NCBI GenBank assembly: GCA_958510875.1
Contig: OY294070.1
Location: forward strand, 44,601,299 to 44,665,298
Direction: 5' to 3'
DNA: 64,000 bases
Source: Endomychus coccineus
Taxonomy: Eukaryota > Arthropoda > Insecta > Coleoptera > Endomychidae
Both the position numbers and the translations under genes were made by a program. Shown here one piece after another: positions 46,594 to 55,932 of the stretch (positions are counted from its first letter, which is position 1; every line of letters starts with the position of its first letter). The notes under the pieces are model-generated. The model was not told the DNA's origin. It saw only the letters and a list, made by a program, of their open reading frames with translations, and did not search any database.

Positions 46594-48255
46594 ATGAATC
46601 TGCACGATGACACGGAGACATCTGAATACAACGACGATATTTGTGACTTCGAAAAACTATTACGATATGACACCACGATCGTCGATGCCGACTACCAAGA
46701 GATATGTTCGAATTTCGACAATTTTAACAACGTCGATGGTATTGTCGACGGGAAGTCATCAGATGAATTGTCAGAAGTGCAACAAGAACGACCGATGTGG
46801 CAACGAGGTCAGTCCGAAGAAGCGCTCGTCAAATATGATTTACGGGTGCAATCTAAAGTAGACGATAACCCCGTAAATGACGAATATATATTAGTGCGAC
46901 AACCGTCTAGCGATGATGGCCACAACGATGAACACATCAAACAAGTTCGTAGGAATATCTTGGCAGCTTGTACCGATACGATGAATAGCGAAACGAAAAA
47001 AAAGAAGAGGAGAAAGAACAAGAAGGAGCGGTTTGACAACAAACGGATATTATCGTTGTACGACCGATCCGTAAAAAACAAATATTATTATTACATCGCG
47101 CACGAGAATAACCACGAATACAGGGTCGTTTTGGATGCATTCGTAAAATGTGTGAACGCGAAAGACTCCGACAGTGCTACTTGTGAGAAAATTTGTGCGA
47201 ACGAGACCGAACCGACACTCTTCGTACGAAGCGTTTACCGCGTACCTGTTTGTTATTTGATGCTACCGTATATAGTAATAGTCGAAGACGAAAGTAAACT
47301 CAGGGAAATGGGAAACATTCAGAAACAACGGGTCGACAGGATATCGTTTTCTAAAATCGAGCTGCTGGATGTGAGAGAAGACACGTATCGACCTAGTATA
47401 GACGTTCGCACCAACGGTACGATTGACGGCATCGATACGAAAACTGCTCGATTCGTAGGTGATGCCGGCATGAAATTTATCGATAAATTGTCGGAAATTG
47501 ATAATTGTTTAATGAGGAAATTATACGGGTATAGGGATTACGAAGAATCAAGTGGCGAATCGCGAGAATTATATATTCTGCGATATTTATTGAATCGGAA
47601 AGGAACGTTCGATATAAACGGAAATGGCGCTTTCCTATTTTATAGTGCGAAAATATTATTTCGACAACCGGATTTTGGAACGATCGTTGAACCGTTATTT
47701 TCGGACGTTCCGTTGGGTGGAAAACTCGCGATCGAGCCAAACGTAGGAATGATAGTGAAAAACGATAAGATTCTCACGTGCGTAGATATATTGAAATTAG
47801 TCGATCACGAGCGTATCGAAGTAATCGATGATGACACACAATTGCGAATCACTCGACTGCTGAGCGAATTCTTATGGGCGCGTGTTTGTGTTATCGACGG
47901 CGTTCATAATGGTATTGCGAAATGTATACGTGGCAAGAAGAATTCGATGAAGGTCCTTCGATGCAAGAATGCTGTAATGCCTATTTTTATGGGAGACGAA
48001 TTTGTGGCAAGAACATCGATCAAATGTGAAGATATTACGGTCAAATACGATGGAGTTCGATTGTGGGTGCACAAGAATGATAATTGGAATAAGAAATATT
48101 TGAGTAACATTGGTGTGAACGCTGATAGGATGAAAAACACGCACTCGATGGTGTATTCAAAACGTAGCTCACAATATTTGATGTTTTCGTGTAATGTTGA
48201 GATTATCAAAAATCAAGGTGTATTATTTCTGATTAAAAGAATTATTATATTTTAA
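46594..48255 (+). CDS. 553-aa protein, unknown
   Basis: ATG-started, preceded by a TATTATATAAT box about 110 bp upstream. The N-terminal 130 residues are acidic. A strongly basic run (KKKRRKNKKE, about residues 132-141) is a likely nuclear localisation signal. The rest looks globular (KYYYYIAHENNHEYRVVLDA, VCYLMLPYIVIVEDESKL, SFSKIELLDVREDTYRPSIDV, LSEFLWARVCVIDGVHNGIAKC). No family is recognised. It lies just outside hr array 5 and is not duplicated in the window. Confidence 0.65.
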   Translation: MNLHDDTETSEYNDDICDFEKLLRYDTTIVDADYQEICSNFDNFNNVDGIVDGKSSDELSEVQQERPMWQRGQSEEALVKYDLRVQSKVDDNPVNDEYILVRQPSSDDGHNDEHIKQVRRNILAACTDTMNSETKKKKRRKNKKERFDNKRILSLYDRSVKNKYYYYIAHENNHEYRVVLDAFVKCVNAKDSDSATCEKICANETEPTLFVRSVYRVPVCYLMLPYIVIVEDESKLREMGNIQKQRVDRISFSKIELLDVREDTYRPSIDVRTNGTIDGIDTKTARFVGDAGMKFIDKLSEIDNCLMRKLYGYRDYEESSGESRELYILRYLLNRKGTFDINGNGAFLFYSAKILFRQPDFGTIVEPLFSDVPLGGKLAIEPNVGMIVKNDKILTCVDILKLVDHERIEVIDDDTQLRITRLLSEFLWARVCVIDGVHNGIAKCIRGKKNSMKVLRCKNAVMPIFMGDEFVARTSIKCEDITVKYDGVRLWVHKNDNWNKKYLSNIGVNADRMKNTHSMVYSKRSSQYLMFSCNVEIIKNQGVLFLIKRIIIF

Positions 48256-48414
48256 CGATTTGTTTTTTTTTTGCCGAATACGATGCTTCGAGAGGTATGA
48301 TTCTTGCCAAGCTCGAATCCGACAACCCAATATATTTGGTTGACGTTTTGATGCTTGCTGCTGACTCGAATCCGATAACTCAACATATTTTGAATATCGT
48401 GAAAGGCTATGGCA

Positions 48415-48765
48415 GAAATAAAAAACCTGCCATAGAGCTGCTTGTACATGCGTTCTATCGCCGACGCGATAAATGACACGTTGCTCGAAATGTTTCGGTA
48501 AAATGCCGTTACCACCAAAACACACCACTACCACCACCATAAATAGAAATGATACGATCGTAGATTTCAAATTTGCCGAAAATGTAAAATCACTTGGAAT
48601 CGTGACGTTAATGTCGCGAATAACATAATTTCGGTTGGTCTCTAGTTGATCGATTATCGCTGCAAAACGCCAAATGAATTTGTTTGTCTGGCGGAATTTA
48701 AAAATTATATTTCCTATGAGAGTGAAATTTGTATCTTATGGCCGTTACGTTGAGGTACGTGAGTT
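48415..48765 (+). pseudogene. Fanzor C-terminal fossil
   Basis: Starts at GYGRNKKPA and follows the Fanzor C-terminus through the zinc-finger region (CSKCFGKMPLPP-like), KCKITWNRDVN-like sequence and the IDYRCKT...EF region to a decayed terminal repeat (GTGAAATTTGTATCTTATGG). It contains several stops and frameshifts and no TTAA at the end. The ~110 bp before it resemble 29718-29762. Confidence 0.75.
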
Positions 48766-48854
48766 ACGTGAAATGAATCGCAATATTTTCTGACATTTTT
48801 TATTCGAATTACATATGAAATACATTTTATAAATCGTACGAAAAATTCTTTTCA

Positions 48855-50705
48855 TTAGCACTCGTAACATTTCCGTTTTAGAATTCGCATTATTTGGAAA
48901 TGTGTTAATGTTCGCAATATATTATCGATTTTGGGAATTTCGTTCGTTATTATACTAATCATGTCGTCGCTTTGTTTGGCGAGTATATTTTGATTGCTAC
49001 AACCTCGGAGTATGTACTGGAAAAACCGGTGAATCGGGTGAAGCTCGTCTTCGCTGCCAAAATGTCTAATATAAATCTCTCTCATCGTCTTCCTCCATGC
49101 TGTCTTCAATGCGCCGATTATTTCGAGCTTTTCTCTCTTCCGATCATGCATAATCGGTAATAGTATTTGCGTAAATTTTTCCACCACCTCTTTGGTATAG
49201 TTATCAATCGATTCGGATTGACGCGCGTGATCGATAATCGGGTACGCTCGGATCGCATCCGCGATCGCCCACATCAACAAGTTCATATGAACAAGCATCT
49301 TTAATTTTTCCACTTCCACGTTATACTTTTCGAAAATTATCTCCAAATTGTTTTTCGTTAAATCTACGTACCTTTTCAATATCCAATGAAACTCAACGGG
49401 ACGATCATTTGCGTTCATATCGGCGTGAATCGATTTCATATTCAAATTAGTGAGTTCGATAATTATATTTTTCTTCGACACACCACGGATGATTGATAGT
49501 TCACGACAAAACATTTCGGTTATTAGCGATGCGGTAATGGGTTGGCCATAGCTTATCGTGAACGGTAATTTCATTTCGATCGCTTCGGATGACATTTGGT
49601 TTATATACCGTCGATTTGATCTCGTCGTTCGATGTTCCGAACGAATTTTCGGCGATTTCGATGCGGACGATTGAGGTAATTGTGGTTGCGGTAATGACAA
49701 TGGTGAAACTTTCATGATATGTTGTTCGTCGCAAGTCATTTCCGATTTTCGTTTTCTCGATATTTCACTACGATGTTCCGATTTTCCCCGTAAATCGACA
49801 CTCGATGGATAGCTGGTACGTAGCGAGTGTAGTTTGGGATTCGATATGGAATTCGGCGGTATGGTTACGCTCTCCTGTTCAACAGCGAGATTTGCGGTGA
49901 TTTCGGGTATCATATCAGCAACGGAACGTTCGATATCATCTTGTATCATATCGATTATTACTGCGTCGATCGTTGTTCCTCCATTTCTCGCTACCAACGT
50001 ATCAATTTCTTCTAACTCTTCCGTTCTCGATTCTGGTTCGTTGTCAGGTTCGTTTCCATTACCAGAAAGTGAATTTAATGACGGCGATTTTTCTTCCACA
50101 CACGACGATTGTTTTTCTATCGAATGTGACCTGTTGGTAGTTATTTCGTCGTTTGCGATCGACGTGCTACTTCCCTTCCCCTTTTCTGTTTTCGATTCTG
50201 GGTCTGGGTCGCCGTCCGCTTCGTTTTCATCGCCAGAAATTGAAATTGACGGTGGAGACTGATCGTTAACGCGAGACGATTGCTCGGCTATCACGTCGGT
50301 CGATATTCCATTGTTCCGGACCGATGTGCTGTGTTCTTCTCCATTTTCCGTTTCCGATTCTGATTCTTCGTCCGTTGTGTCATCATCAGAAGAAATTGTA
50401 TGTAACGATGGCGATTTTTCATTGACGTAAGATGTTTTTTGTTTAGCTGTCAAATATGACACGTTGGTCGTTCTGCCACCGGTCGTGATCGATGAACTGT
50501 TTCTTTTATTTTTTCTTCTCTCCGATTCTGACTCGTCGTCCGTACCATTCTCATCGCAAGATATCGAATTTAACGATGGGGATTTCTCGTTAACGTACGA
50601 TGATTTTTCGTCAATCGAGCGCGACCTATAACGAACTGTGAGATTCTTCGATCTTTCGCGTTCTTGTGATGACACAATGAAATTTTTACCACTAACATAC
50701 GACAT
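48855..50705 (-). CDS. 520-620-aa paralogue family, member 3 (616 aa)
   Basis: The C-terminal ~240 residues align with members 1 and 2 (LPFTISYGQPITASLITEMF, LTNLNMKSI, LVHMNLLMWAI, LKTAWRKTMREIYIRHFG, FFQYILRG.SNQNILAKQSDDMISI, THFQIMRIL). The N-terminal half differs: it consists of four imperfect repeats of about 55-57 residues, each with .Y/CVNEKSPSLNSIS, an acidic segment and a GGTT/.ITT stretch, probably disordered. A KRKSEM basic patch follows. Expected to be helical at the C-terminus. Function unknown. Confidence 0.7.
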   Translation of the reverse strand: MSYVSGKNFIVSSQERERSKNLTVRYRSRSIDEKSSYVNEKSPSLNSISCDENGTDDESESERRKNKRNSSSITTGGRTTNVSYLTAKQKTSYVNEKSPSLHTISSDDDTTDEESESETENGEEHSTSVRNNGISTDVIAEQSSRVNDQSPPSISISGDENEADGDPDPESKTEKGKGSSTSIANDEITTNRSHSIEKQSSCVEEKSPSLNSLSGNGNEPDNEPESRTEELEEIDTLVARNGGTTIDAVIIDMIQDDIERSVADMIPEITANLAVEQESVTIPPNSISNPKLHSLRTSYPSSVDLRGKSEHRSEISRKRKSEMTCDEQHIMKVSPLSLPQPQLPQSSASKSPKIRSEHRTTRSNRRYINQMSSEAIEMKLPFTISYGQPITASLITEMFCRELSIIRGVSKKNIIIELTNLNMKSIHADMNANDRPVEFHWILKRYVDLTKNNLEIIFEKYNVEVEKLKMLVHMNLLMWAIADAIRAYPIIDHARQSESIDNYTKEVVEKFTQILLPIMHDRKREKLEIIGALKTAWRKTMREIYIRHFGSEDELHPIHRFFQYILRGCSNQNILAKQSDDMISIITNEIPKIDNILRTLTHFQIMRILKRKCYEC

Positions 50706-51539
50706 TTGGATAAGTCGTATGCACCCGTATTAGATAACACTCTGACTTGAATGGAATATCCTTATTCTACATGTTATCGGGCTTTATATACATTCGAATC
50801 CCCTCCGTACAACGAATCGATGACTGTCATGAGATACGAATTTCACCCTCATGCAAAACACAATTTTGAAATTGAGCGATTCCAACGTACACGTTCATCG
50901 CAAAAACATCATAATCATGTGTTTGTGGTATCTGTGTGGTGGCGACGGTGTCTCTGGAAACGCCGCCGCTACAATTCACAATAGAAGTAATTTGTTTTCT
51001 ATCCCTATGTCACGGCCGTTCTTATACGACGATCCGAAAACCAAAATAACGTTCAACTTTGCGGATAAACGGTCGCTCTTTTCGTGTGACTCGAGATGTG
51101 TATGGAACATTTATAAAATAATAGTTGTAAACGATATTTTCATTTCCTCTCCATTTATATCGTAGTAGCGAATATGTTTTGCATTGTTTTGATATATTCC
51201 TCTTCCTGTCCCGTTCAGTTAGTTATAGACCTCAACAATTTACAATATTTCTGGTACTGCTGGTTGTATCATCGAAATCGGTTCAAAATATTGATTGAAC
51301 CATTTCCGTCTTCACTTGGAGGGTGCTTAGTGAATGATGACATTATCAACATCTACCTCATCTATAATGTCCTCTTCAATAATGTCTGAATTTATTTGAA
51401 CATTTTGAATGTTGTGTAAGTAAATGCGTCTAATATTGGTACAAGAGTAAAGAGACGTACTGCTTTCTTTTTTGGCACACTAGCAAACGACCTACATCTC
51501 AAGATGTGTAAGAGCTCTAATATTGGTACCTGGTATTCT
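50706..51539. other. Intergenic debris with a Fanzor terminal-repeat relic
   Basis: 50821-50873 matches the Fanzor terminal repeat and last codons in reverse (GACTGTCATGAGATACGAAT, then ACAATTTTGAAATT). The remainder shows no gene. A plus-strand ORF at 50751 is an antisense reading of the relic. Confidence 0.55.
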
Positions 51540-51735
51540 ACGGGTAGGTCACATTCGAAAGAAAAACAATGGTCGTGTTTGAACGAAAAATCGCCGTCAT
51601 TGAATTCAATTTCCGGTAATGGAAAAGAAAACGACGACGAACCAGAATCGAGAACGGGGGAATTAGAAGAAATCGATACGTAGGTAGCGAAAAACGGAAC
51701 AACGACCGACACAGTAATATTATATCAAGACGCAA
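51540..51735 (+). pseudogene. Fragment of the member-3 repeat region
   Basis: Read on the plus strand it gives LNEKSPSLNSISGNGKENDD, then EPESRTGELEEIDT, a stop and VAKNGTTTDTV. This is one repeat unit of the 616-aa minus-strand protein, placed about 1 kb away in the opposite orientation. It is broken by a stop and unlikely to be expressed. Confidence 0.65.
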
Positions 51736-52077
51736 AATCGATCAGTTCCGATACGAACTATGAATGTGATTCATTGTGAATAATAAACGAGACTTTAGGT
51801 TCTACTGTTTTTATTTTTATCTGAAGTCGGGCTCAAACGACCCATGTACTTGGCGAATAATCGTTACTTGCGTATACTTGCCATGTCGTGTGAGTGGGTT
51901 ACTTGTACAATTATTTGTCAGTCGTTGGTTTTCCATTTGTGATCGGTAAAAATGGTCCGAGTCAAAGCGATCGCGATTATTCGTACACTTGCCAATTACA
52001 TACTTGTCTATACTTCTCGACGCATAGATCATTGTCCGTGGTGAACTTCAAACAGACTTCCAAGAATGATTACAAGG

Positions 52078-52225
52078 TGGATTTCTTTTCAACAAATTTC
52101 ACCCGAGGCAAAACTGTTTCATTCTTCGAACGAGAGCTACGTTCAAACTTTTTGTAGCGCGAAGAAATCCAGCGATGGAACTTCGTTTCGACAAATTTCA
52201 CTCGAGACAAAACTGTTTCATTGAG
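52078..52225. repeat. hr-like repeat relic marking the right edge of the viral block
   Basis: About one and a half hr-like units (GGATTTCTTTTCAACAAATT, AAACTGTTTCATTCTTCGAA, TAGCGCGAAGAAATCC) are followed immediately by an unrelated transposon. No viral-type sequence other than Fanzor units appears to the right of this point. Confidence 0.7.
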
Positions 52226-52227
52226 AC

Positions 52228-53118
52228 AAAACTGTGATGACTGTTATATGAAGCGTCTAAATGCACAAGCAGACATTTCACCTTTTCGAGTAAAATGAGT
52301 CGGCTATGTATTCTTCAAGTAGAGTTTATTAGGAAAACGATTTTCGGACGTCCAGGAGCATAAACAGTCATTTGAGTCCGATATTGGCGTCTTAAATTTA
52401 GCCTTAGATGCAAAAGCAGACATATGCACATACAAGTTGGATGCAAAAACAGACATTTGCCTGTGGACGAATCAGGTTGCACTTCGTTAGTCACGTGAAC
52501 TCGAGATCATAATAAGACGTATATTGTTCATCATTATAACCTGCGCGTGGTTGAAGAAGTTTCACTTGAATACATATCTACGCATTGTTTCTGATGAATC
52601 ATTTAGTGAACAATAATACAGTATTAACATGGATCGCGATAGTAATATTGAACCAAGTCCTAGTGGAAAAGGCAGAAAAAGAATGGCAAATAAGCAAGAA
52701 TGGAAAAGAGAGAAAGTCAAGACTCTGAGGTTAGACTGTAAAATCATTTATATGGACAGAAATAATAAACAAGTTTTTCAATTATACTTCTTGATGTTTT
52801 TTATGTCAATACCAAATTTTATAGCCTGCCGTAATATTATTTTGGAGTTCACTCAGATGCATAAGCAGACATGTGCAAGGTTCAGCTGCAAAAGCAGACA
52901 TGTGTCATTTTTTAAACAAATTTTCTTGTTAATAATAAATCAGATATTTCTGAATAAAACTCTAATATCAGTAAAAACATTATAGCAAATTTTTATCAAA
53001 ATTTCAAGTTGATTGATCGAGTTATAAGCTCTAGGCAGGTTTTTTGCGTTTTACTCAAAAATGGTTATAAGTGAAATGTCTGCATTTGCATTTAGACGCT
53101 TCATATTAGAACTTGTCA
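52228..53118 (+). mobile_element. Non-autonomous TIR DNA transposon (~0.9 kb)
   Basis: The ends are inverted copies of TATGAAGCGTCTAAATGCA followed by a GCAGACATTTCAC block (about 52240-52292 and, reversed, about 53058-53112). Inside, a short motif ATGCA.AAGCAGACAT recurs at least four times (about 52408, 52440, 52858, 52886). A short ORF from 52629 (MDRDSNIEPSPSGKGRKRMA) resembles the basic N-terminus of a transposase first exon, but no catalytic part remains. Confidence 0.65.
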
Positions 53119-53132
53119 TAATTTCAAATTAA

Positions 53133-53181
53133 CCCATTAACTGCCAACGTGACCGTCATGAGATACGAATTTCACCCTTAT
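53133..53181 (-). repeat. Terminal inverted repeat, Fanzor-3' side
   Basis: Reads CCCATTAACTGCCAACGTGA and onward. It contains the Fanzor 3 stop codon and its last codons, so the gene terminates inside the transposon end. Confidence 0.85.
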
Positions 53182-55129
53182 GTAACACATAAATTTGAAA
53201 TTCCGTCAAACGAACAAATTCATCTGACGTTTTACAACGATAATCGATTAATCCGAGACCAACCAAAATGATATTACGCGCAGCATTGACGTCACGATTC
53301 CAAACGATTTTACATTTTTGGCAAATTTGAAATCTATGATCGTGACATCGTCGTCGCTTCGTATCGTCTCTATTTACGGTCGTGTTTTTGGGTGGCAAAT
53401 GCATTTTACCGGAACATTTCGAGCAAGATTGCGTAGTCAGATACTCATCCACACATATAATCTGACATTTATCGCGTCGACGATGAAACGCTCGTTTGAG
53501 CATTTCGACGGCGGGTTTTTTATTTCTGCCATAACTGAAATTTTTCTCCAGTGTTCCATCTCCAAAACAAACCAACACGGAATTATCATCATCATCTTTA
53601 GCGGGCAATAACTGATTTACCACCTTATCCTCTGCTTTACGACGTGAAATGTACGAGTCCCAGTTCAAGCGCGTATATTTCCGCGTAGCGTAAATTTCGC
53701 TACTGGACGATAAGAAATTCAGTCTGTATAAAATGTACTCCACATGAGAGTTAAAATTAGAACCACACTTCGGCGAAACAATTAATTTTTTCTCTATGTT
53801 TATACTTTCGCGATATTCAAGCAGGCGTTTTTCAAAGATTCCGGCCATTTTTTTCCGTTTACGTCGTCGAGTACGTTCTTTACAGAAATGTTCCTTGAAC
53901 GTGGCCGATTTTAACACGAAATTGGTTTCTGTTCGAGTTTTCTTATCGATATAGCACGCACCGATATAATTAACAACTCCCGGATCGATTCCTAAATACT
54001 TGGTGAAACTTGAACTAGCCACTGTAGTCTCGGGTTGTTTGTTGGTCTTCTTTCGTTTCTTCTTCTGCGATTGTTGAATTGTAGATCGCTCATATCTATT
54101 CATCATGATGGAACAATCGATTCCGTTGGTGGAAAAACTCATAGCGAAAGACGTCCGCTGCTTGTGGGGCTCGATGTGCATAGTTGTGTCGTCGAATTTG
54201 CCGTAAACTGAGTGAGATAGATCGAAATATTGCCACCAATATCTTGGAGTTTCCATCCTAAACACGAGAGCGGTAGTTTTGTCCGGCAGCAATTTTACAC
54301 TACTCAATAATTCGTTCAAAGCCATAGCGTTATAAAGTAAATGTTTTCGACCAGACGAAAATACAGGAAACGCCGAGAAGGATTTCAACTTTCTCTCTTC
54401 GAACCATCGTCCCAATTCGAAAGTGATCGGTACCAAACTCCACCAGTCATTTTCTATATTGATGAATTTTTTGTGATAGTCGAAACGGAAATCTTTTAAA
54501 AATTCTGCAACTTCTCGGCTGTGGGCGACGTGACGTGGCACGAAAGCGAACAATTCGTCGTAAACTATCGTCTTCCATTCGTAGCGTTTTCGAACACACT
54601 CTTCCTTATATTTTTCATAGAAATATCGGACGAGTCGATCGTAAAAATGGACCGTGATACAATTTTTCATATTGGTTTCGTGTTGCTTGACACACGAATT
54701 AATCAAGTATGTTCGTAATCGGCCGTCGTATAATAACGTTTTGTCTGGCCGCATAGCGAAATATTCTTCGTCCAACGCAACGCGTTCTTTCCTCTGTCGT
54801 TTGCCCTGGAGATGGTAATAGAAATCTTGTAGGTGACTGATGGAAAACTGTCCGATCGGAAATTCGTTACGATGTAACAATTTCGTATAATGAAAACTGA
54901 CGTAGAGCGATGCTTCGATGGTCAGTTGAGAAATTTCCAAAACGTCATCCTCGATTCGCTGTCGTAACTCTGGACGTCGGCAAAACTTACGAAAACCGCG
55001 TTTTATCGTGAACGTTTCGGTGCAAGTATTCACTGTGCTGAATCTATGTTTTTGCTTCAATATTCGATTTGCACATTTGGCCGAAGAAACGCGACTGTGA
55101 TCTAATCCACCACATGTTTTGCACGGCAT
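53156..55129 (-). CDS. Fanzor 3: TnpB-like RNA-guided nuclease family protein, 657 aa
   Basis: Same architecture as Fanzors 1 and 2: knuckle C3/C6/H11/C19, RuvC D382 (LGIDPG), the glutamate of VDEY, TTQSC, the four-cysteine finger and RD in NRDVNAARN. The frame is completely open. Its promoter has TATAAATA (reverse of 55167-55174) and the TCAGT initiator. Because both TIRs and both TTAA sites survive, this is the youngest-looking and best candidate for an active nuclease with a functional guide-RNA locus. The guide would be expected to come from DNA beyond 53133, here the host transposon at 52228-53118. Activity is inferred. Confidence 0.9.
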   Translation of the reverse strand: MPCKTCGGLDHSRVSSAKCANRILKQKHRFSTVNTCTETFTIKRGFRKFCRRPELRQRIEDDVLEISQLTIEASLYVSFHYTKLLHRNEFPIGQFSISHLQDFYYHLQGKRQRKERVALDEEYFAMRPDKTLLYDGRLRTYLINSCVKQHETNMKNCITVHFYDRLVRYFYEKYKEECVRKRYEWKTIVYDELFAFVPRHVAHSREVAEFLKDFRFDYHKKFINIENDWWSLVPITFELGRWFEERKLKSFSAFPVFSSGRKHLLYNAMALNELLSSVKLLPDKTTALVFRMETPRYWWQYFDLSHSVYGKFDDTTMHIEPHKQRTSFAMSFSTNGIDCSIMMNRYERSTIQQSQKKKRKKTNKQPETTVASSSFTKYLGIDPGVVNYIGACYIDKKTRTETNFVLKSATFKEHFCKERTRRRKRKKMAGIFEKRLLEYRESINIEKKLIVSPKCGSNFNSHVEYILYRLNFLSSSSEIYATRKYTRLNWDSYISRRKAEDKVVNQLLPAKDDDDNSVLVCFGDGTLEKNFSYGRNKKPAVEMLKRAFHRRRDKCQIICVDEYLTTQSCSKCSGKMHLPPKNTTVNRDDTKRRRCHDHRFQICQKCKIVWNRDVNAARNIILVGLGLIDYRCKTSDEFVRLTEFQIYVLHKGEIRIS

Positions 55130-55134
55130 GTCGA

Positions 55135-55175
55135 CTGAAACTGAATCGACATGTGTACCGCGGCCTTATTTATAC
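55135..55175 (-). promoter_or_regulatory. Fanzor 3 core promoter
   Basis: Reverse-strand TATAAATA (55167-55174) and TCAGT initiator copies (about 55136-55146) lie immediately before the ATG at 55129, identical in layout to the other two copies. Confidence 0.75.
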
Positions 55176-55566
55176 GCTGGCGATTGGTGTGCGTTAACGT
55201 TTCGGTCGTTTCTCGTTCCGAACGTATTTTACATGCACAAAATGGAATCGAACATATCCACTACCGAACAAAATTCATCATCTGACGACTTCAACGATGC
55301 ATAATTACATTACACGTCGATAGAAAAGATAGAGTTGCCAACGGACCAGTCGTTCCTATTTCTACAAATATTTTATGAGGAACAAACTTTGTCGGTCGAG
55401 CTTTTCATCGAACGATTTCAACGTTTAGGAATTTTTCGTATAACCCATCGCTTGGAGAGAATGATGGTCGTCAACGCATCAGTCGTTCCCCTTGTTGAAC
55501 GTTATAATCGTTCGGAAATTGAAACTGTAAAATATTCGCTAGTGAACGTATTTGTTCGAAATGTTT

Positions 55567-55615
55567 ATAAGGGTGAAATTCGTATCTCATGACGGTCACG
55601 TTGGCTGTTAATGGG
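55567..55615 (+). repeat. Terminal inverted repeat, Fanzor-5' side
   Basis: Ends GTTGGCTGTTAATGGG next to TTAA (55616-55619) and is the inverse of 53133-53181 with one mismatch. Confidence 0.85.
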
Positions 55616-55774
55616 TTAAGTTCCCTGGAAATAATCAATTATCAAAATATAGGACACATGCAAATACTGAATATCGAAATCGACCAATCTCCGTTTCATC
55701 ATGAGTATATTGAATCATCACCTACACAATTGAAACTAATAAACTTGAATGAACTGCAACTCCTTATACATCAA

Positions 55775-55932
55775 TTAACCCATTTACGGCCAACGTGACC
55801 GTCATGAGATACGAATTTTACCCTTACACGGCACATCATTTTGAAATGCCACTAGACGAACAAATTCAAATGGCGTTTTGCAACGATATTCGATTAACTC
55901 CAGACAAACCCAAGTTACGGGAATCTCGTTGG
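55775..55932 (-). pseudogene. Diverged Fanzor C-terminal fossil with TTAA end
   Basis: TTAA (55775-55778) then CCCATTTACGGCCAACGTGA. On the minus strand the frame reads LIEYRCKTPFEFVRLVAFQN and ends GKIRIS before the stop, clearly homologous to the Fanzor C-terminus but diverged. It indicates an older wave of the same element. Confidence 0.75.

Larger units (their letters stand above)
53129..55619 (-). mobile_element. Complete Fanzor 3 transposon, TTAA-flanked, 49-bp TIRs
   Basis: TTAA at 53129-53132 and 55616-55619 flank a 2483-bp unit whose first and last 49 bp are inverted repeats with one mismatch (starting CCCATTAAC.GCCAACGTGA). A CCC terminus next to a TTAA target duplication is characteristic of piggyBac-class elements. 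The only gene inside is Fanzor 3; no transposase is present. The unit sits in host-type DNA beyond the viral block, which shows that it moves independently of it. Confidence 0.85.

Noticed and set aside
49834..50262. 142-aa plus-strand ORF and its relative at 51392-51712 (minus)
   Set aside because: Both are antisense readings of the repeat region of the 616-aa gene and its copied fragment.
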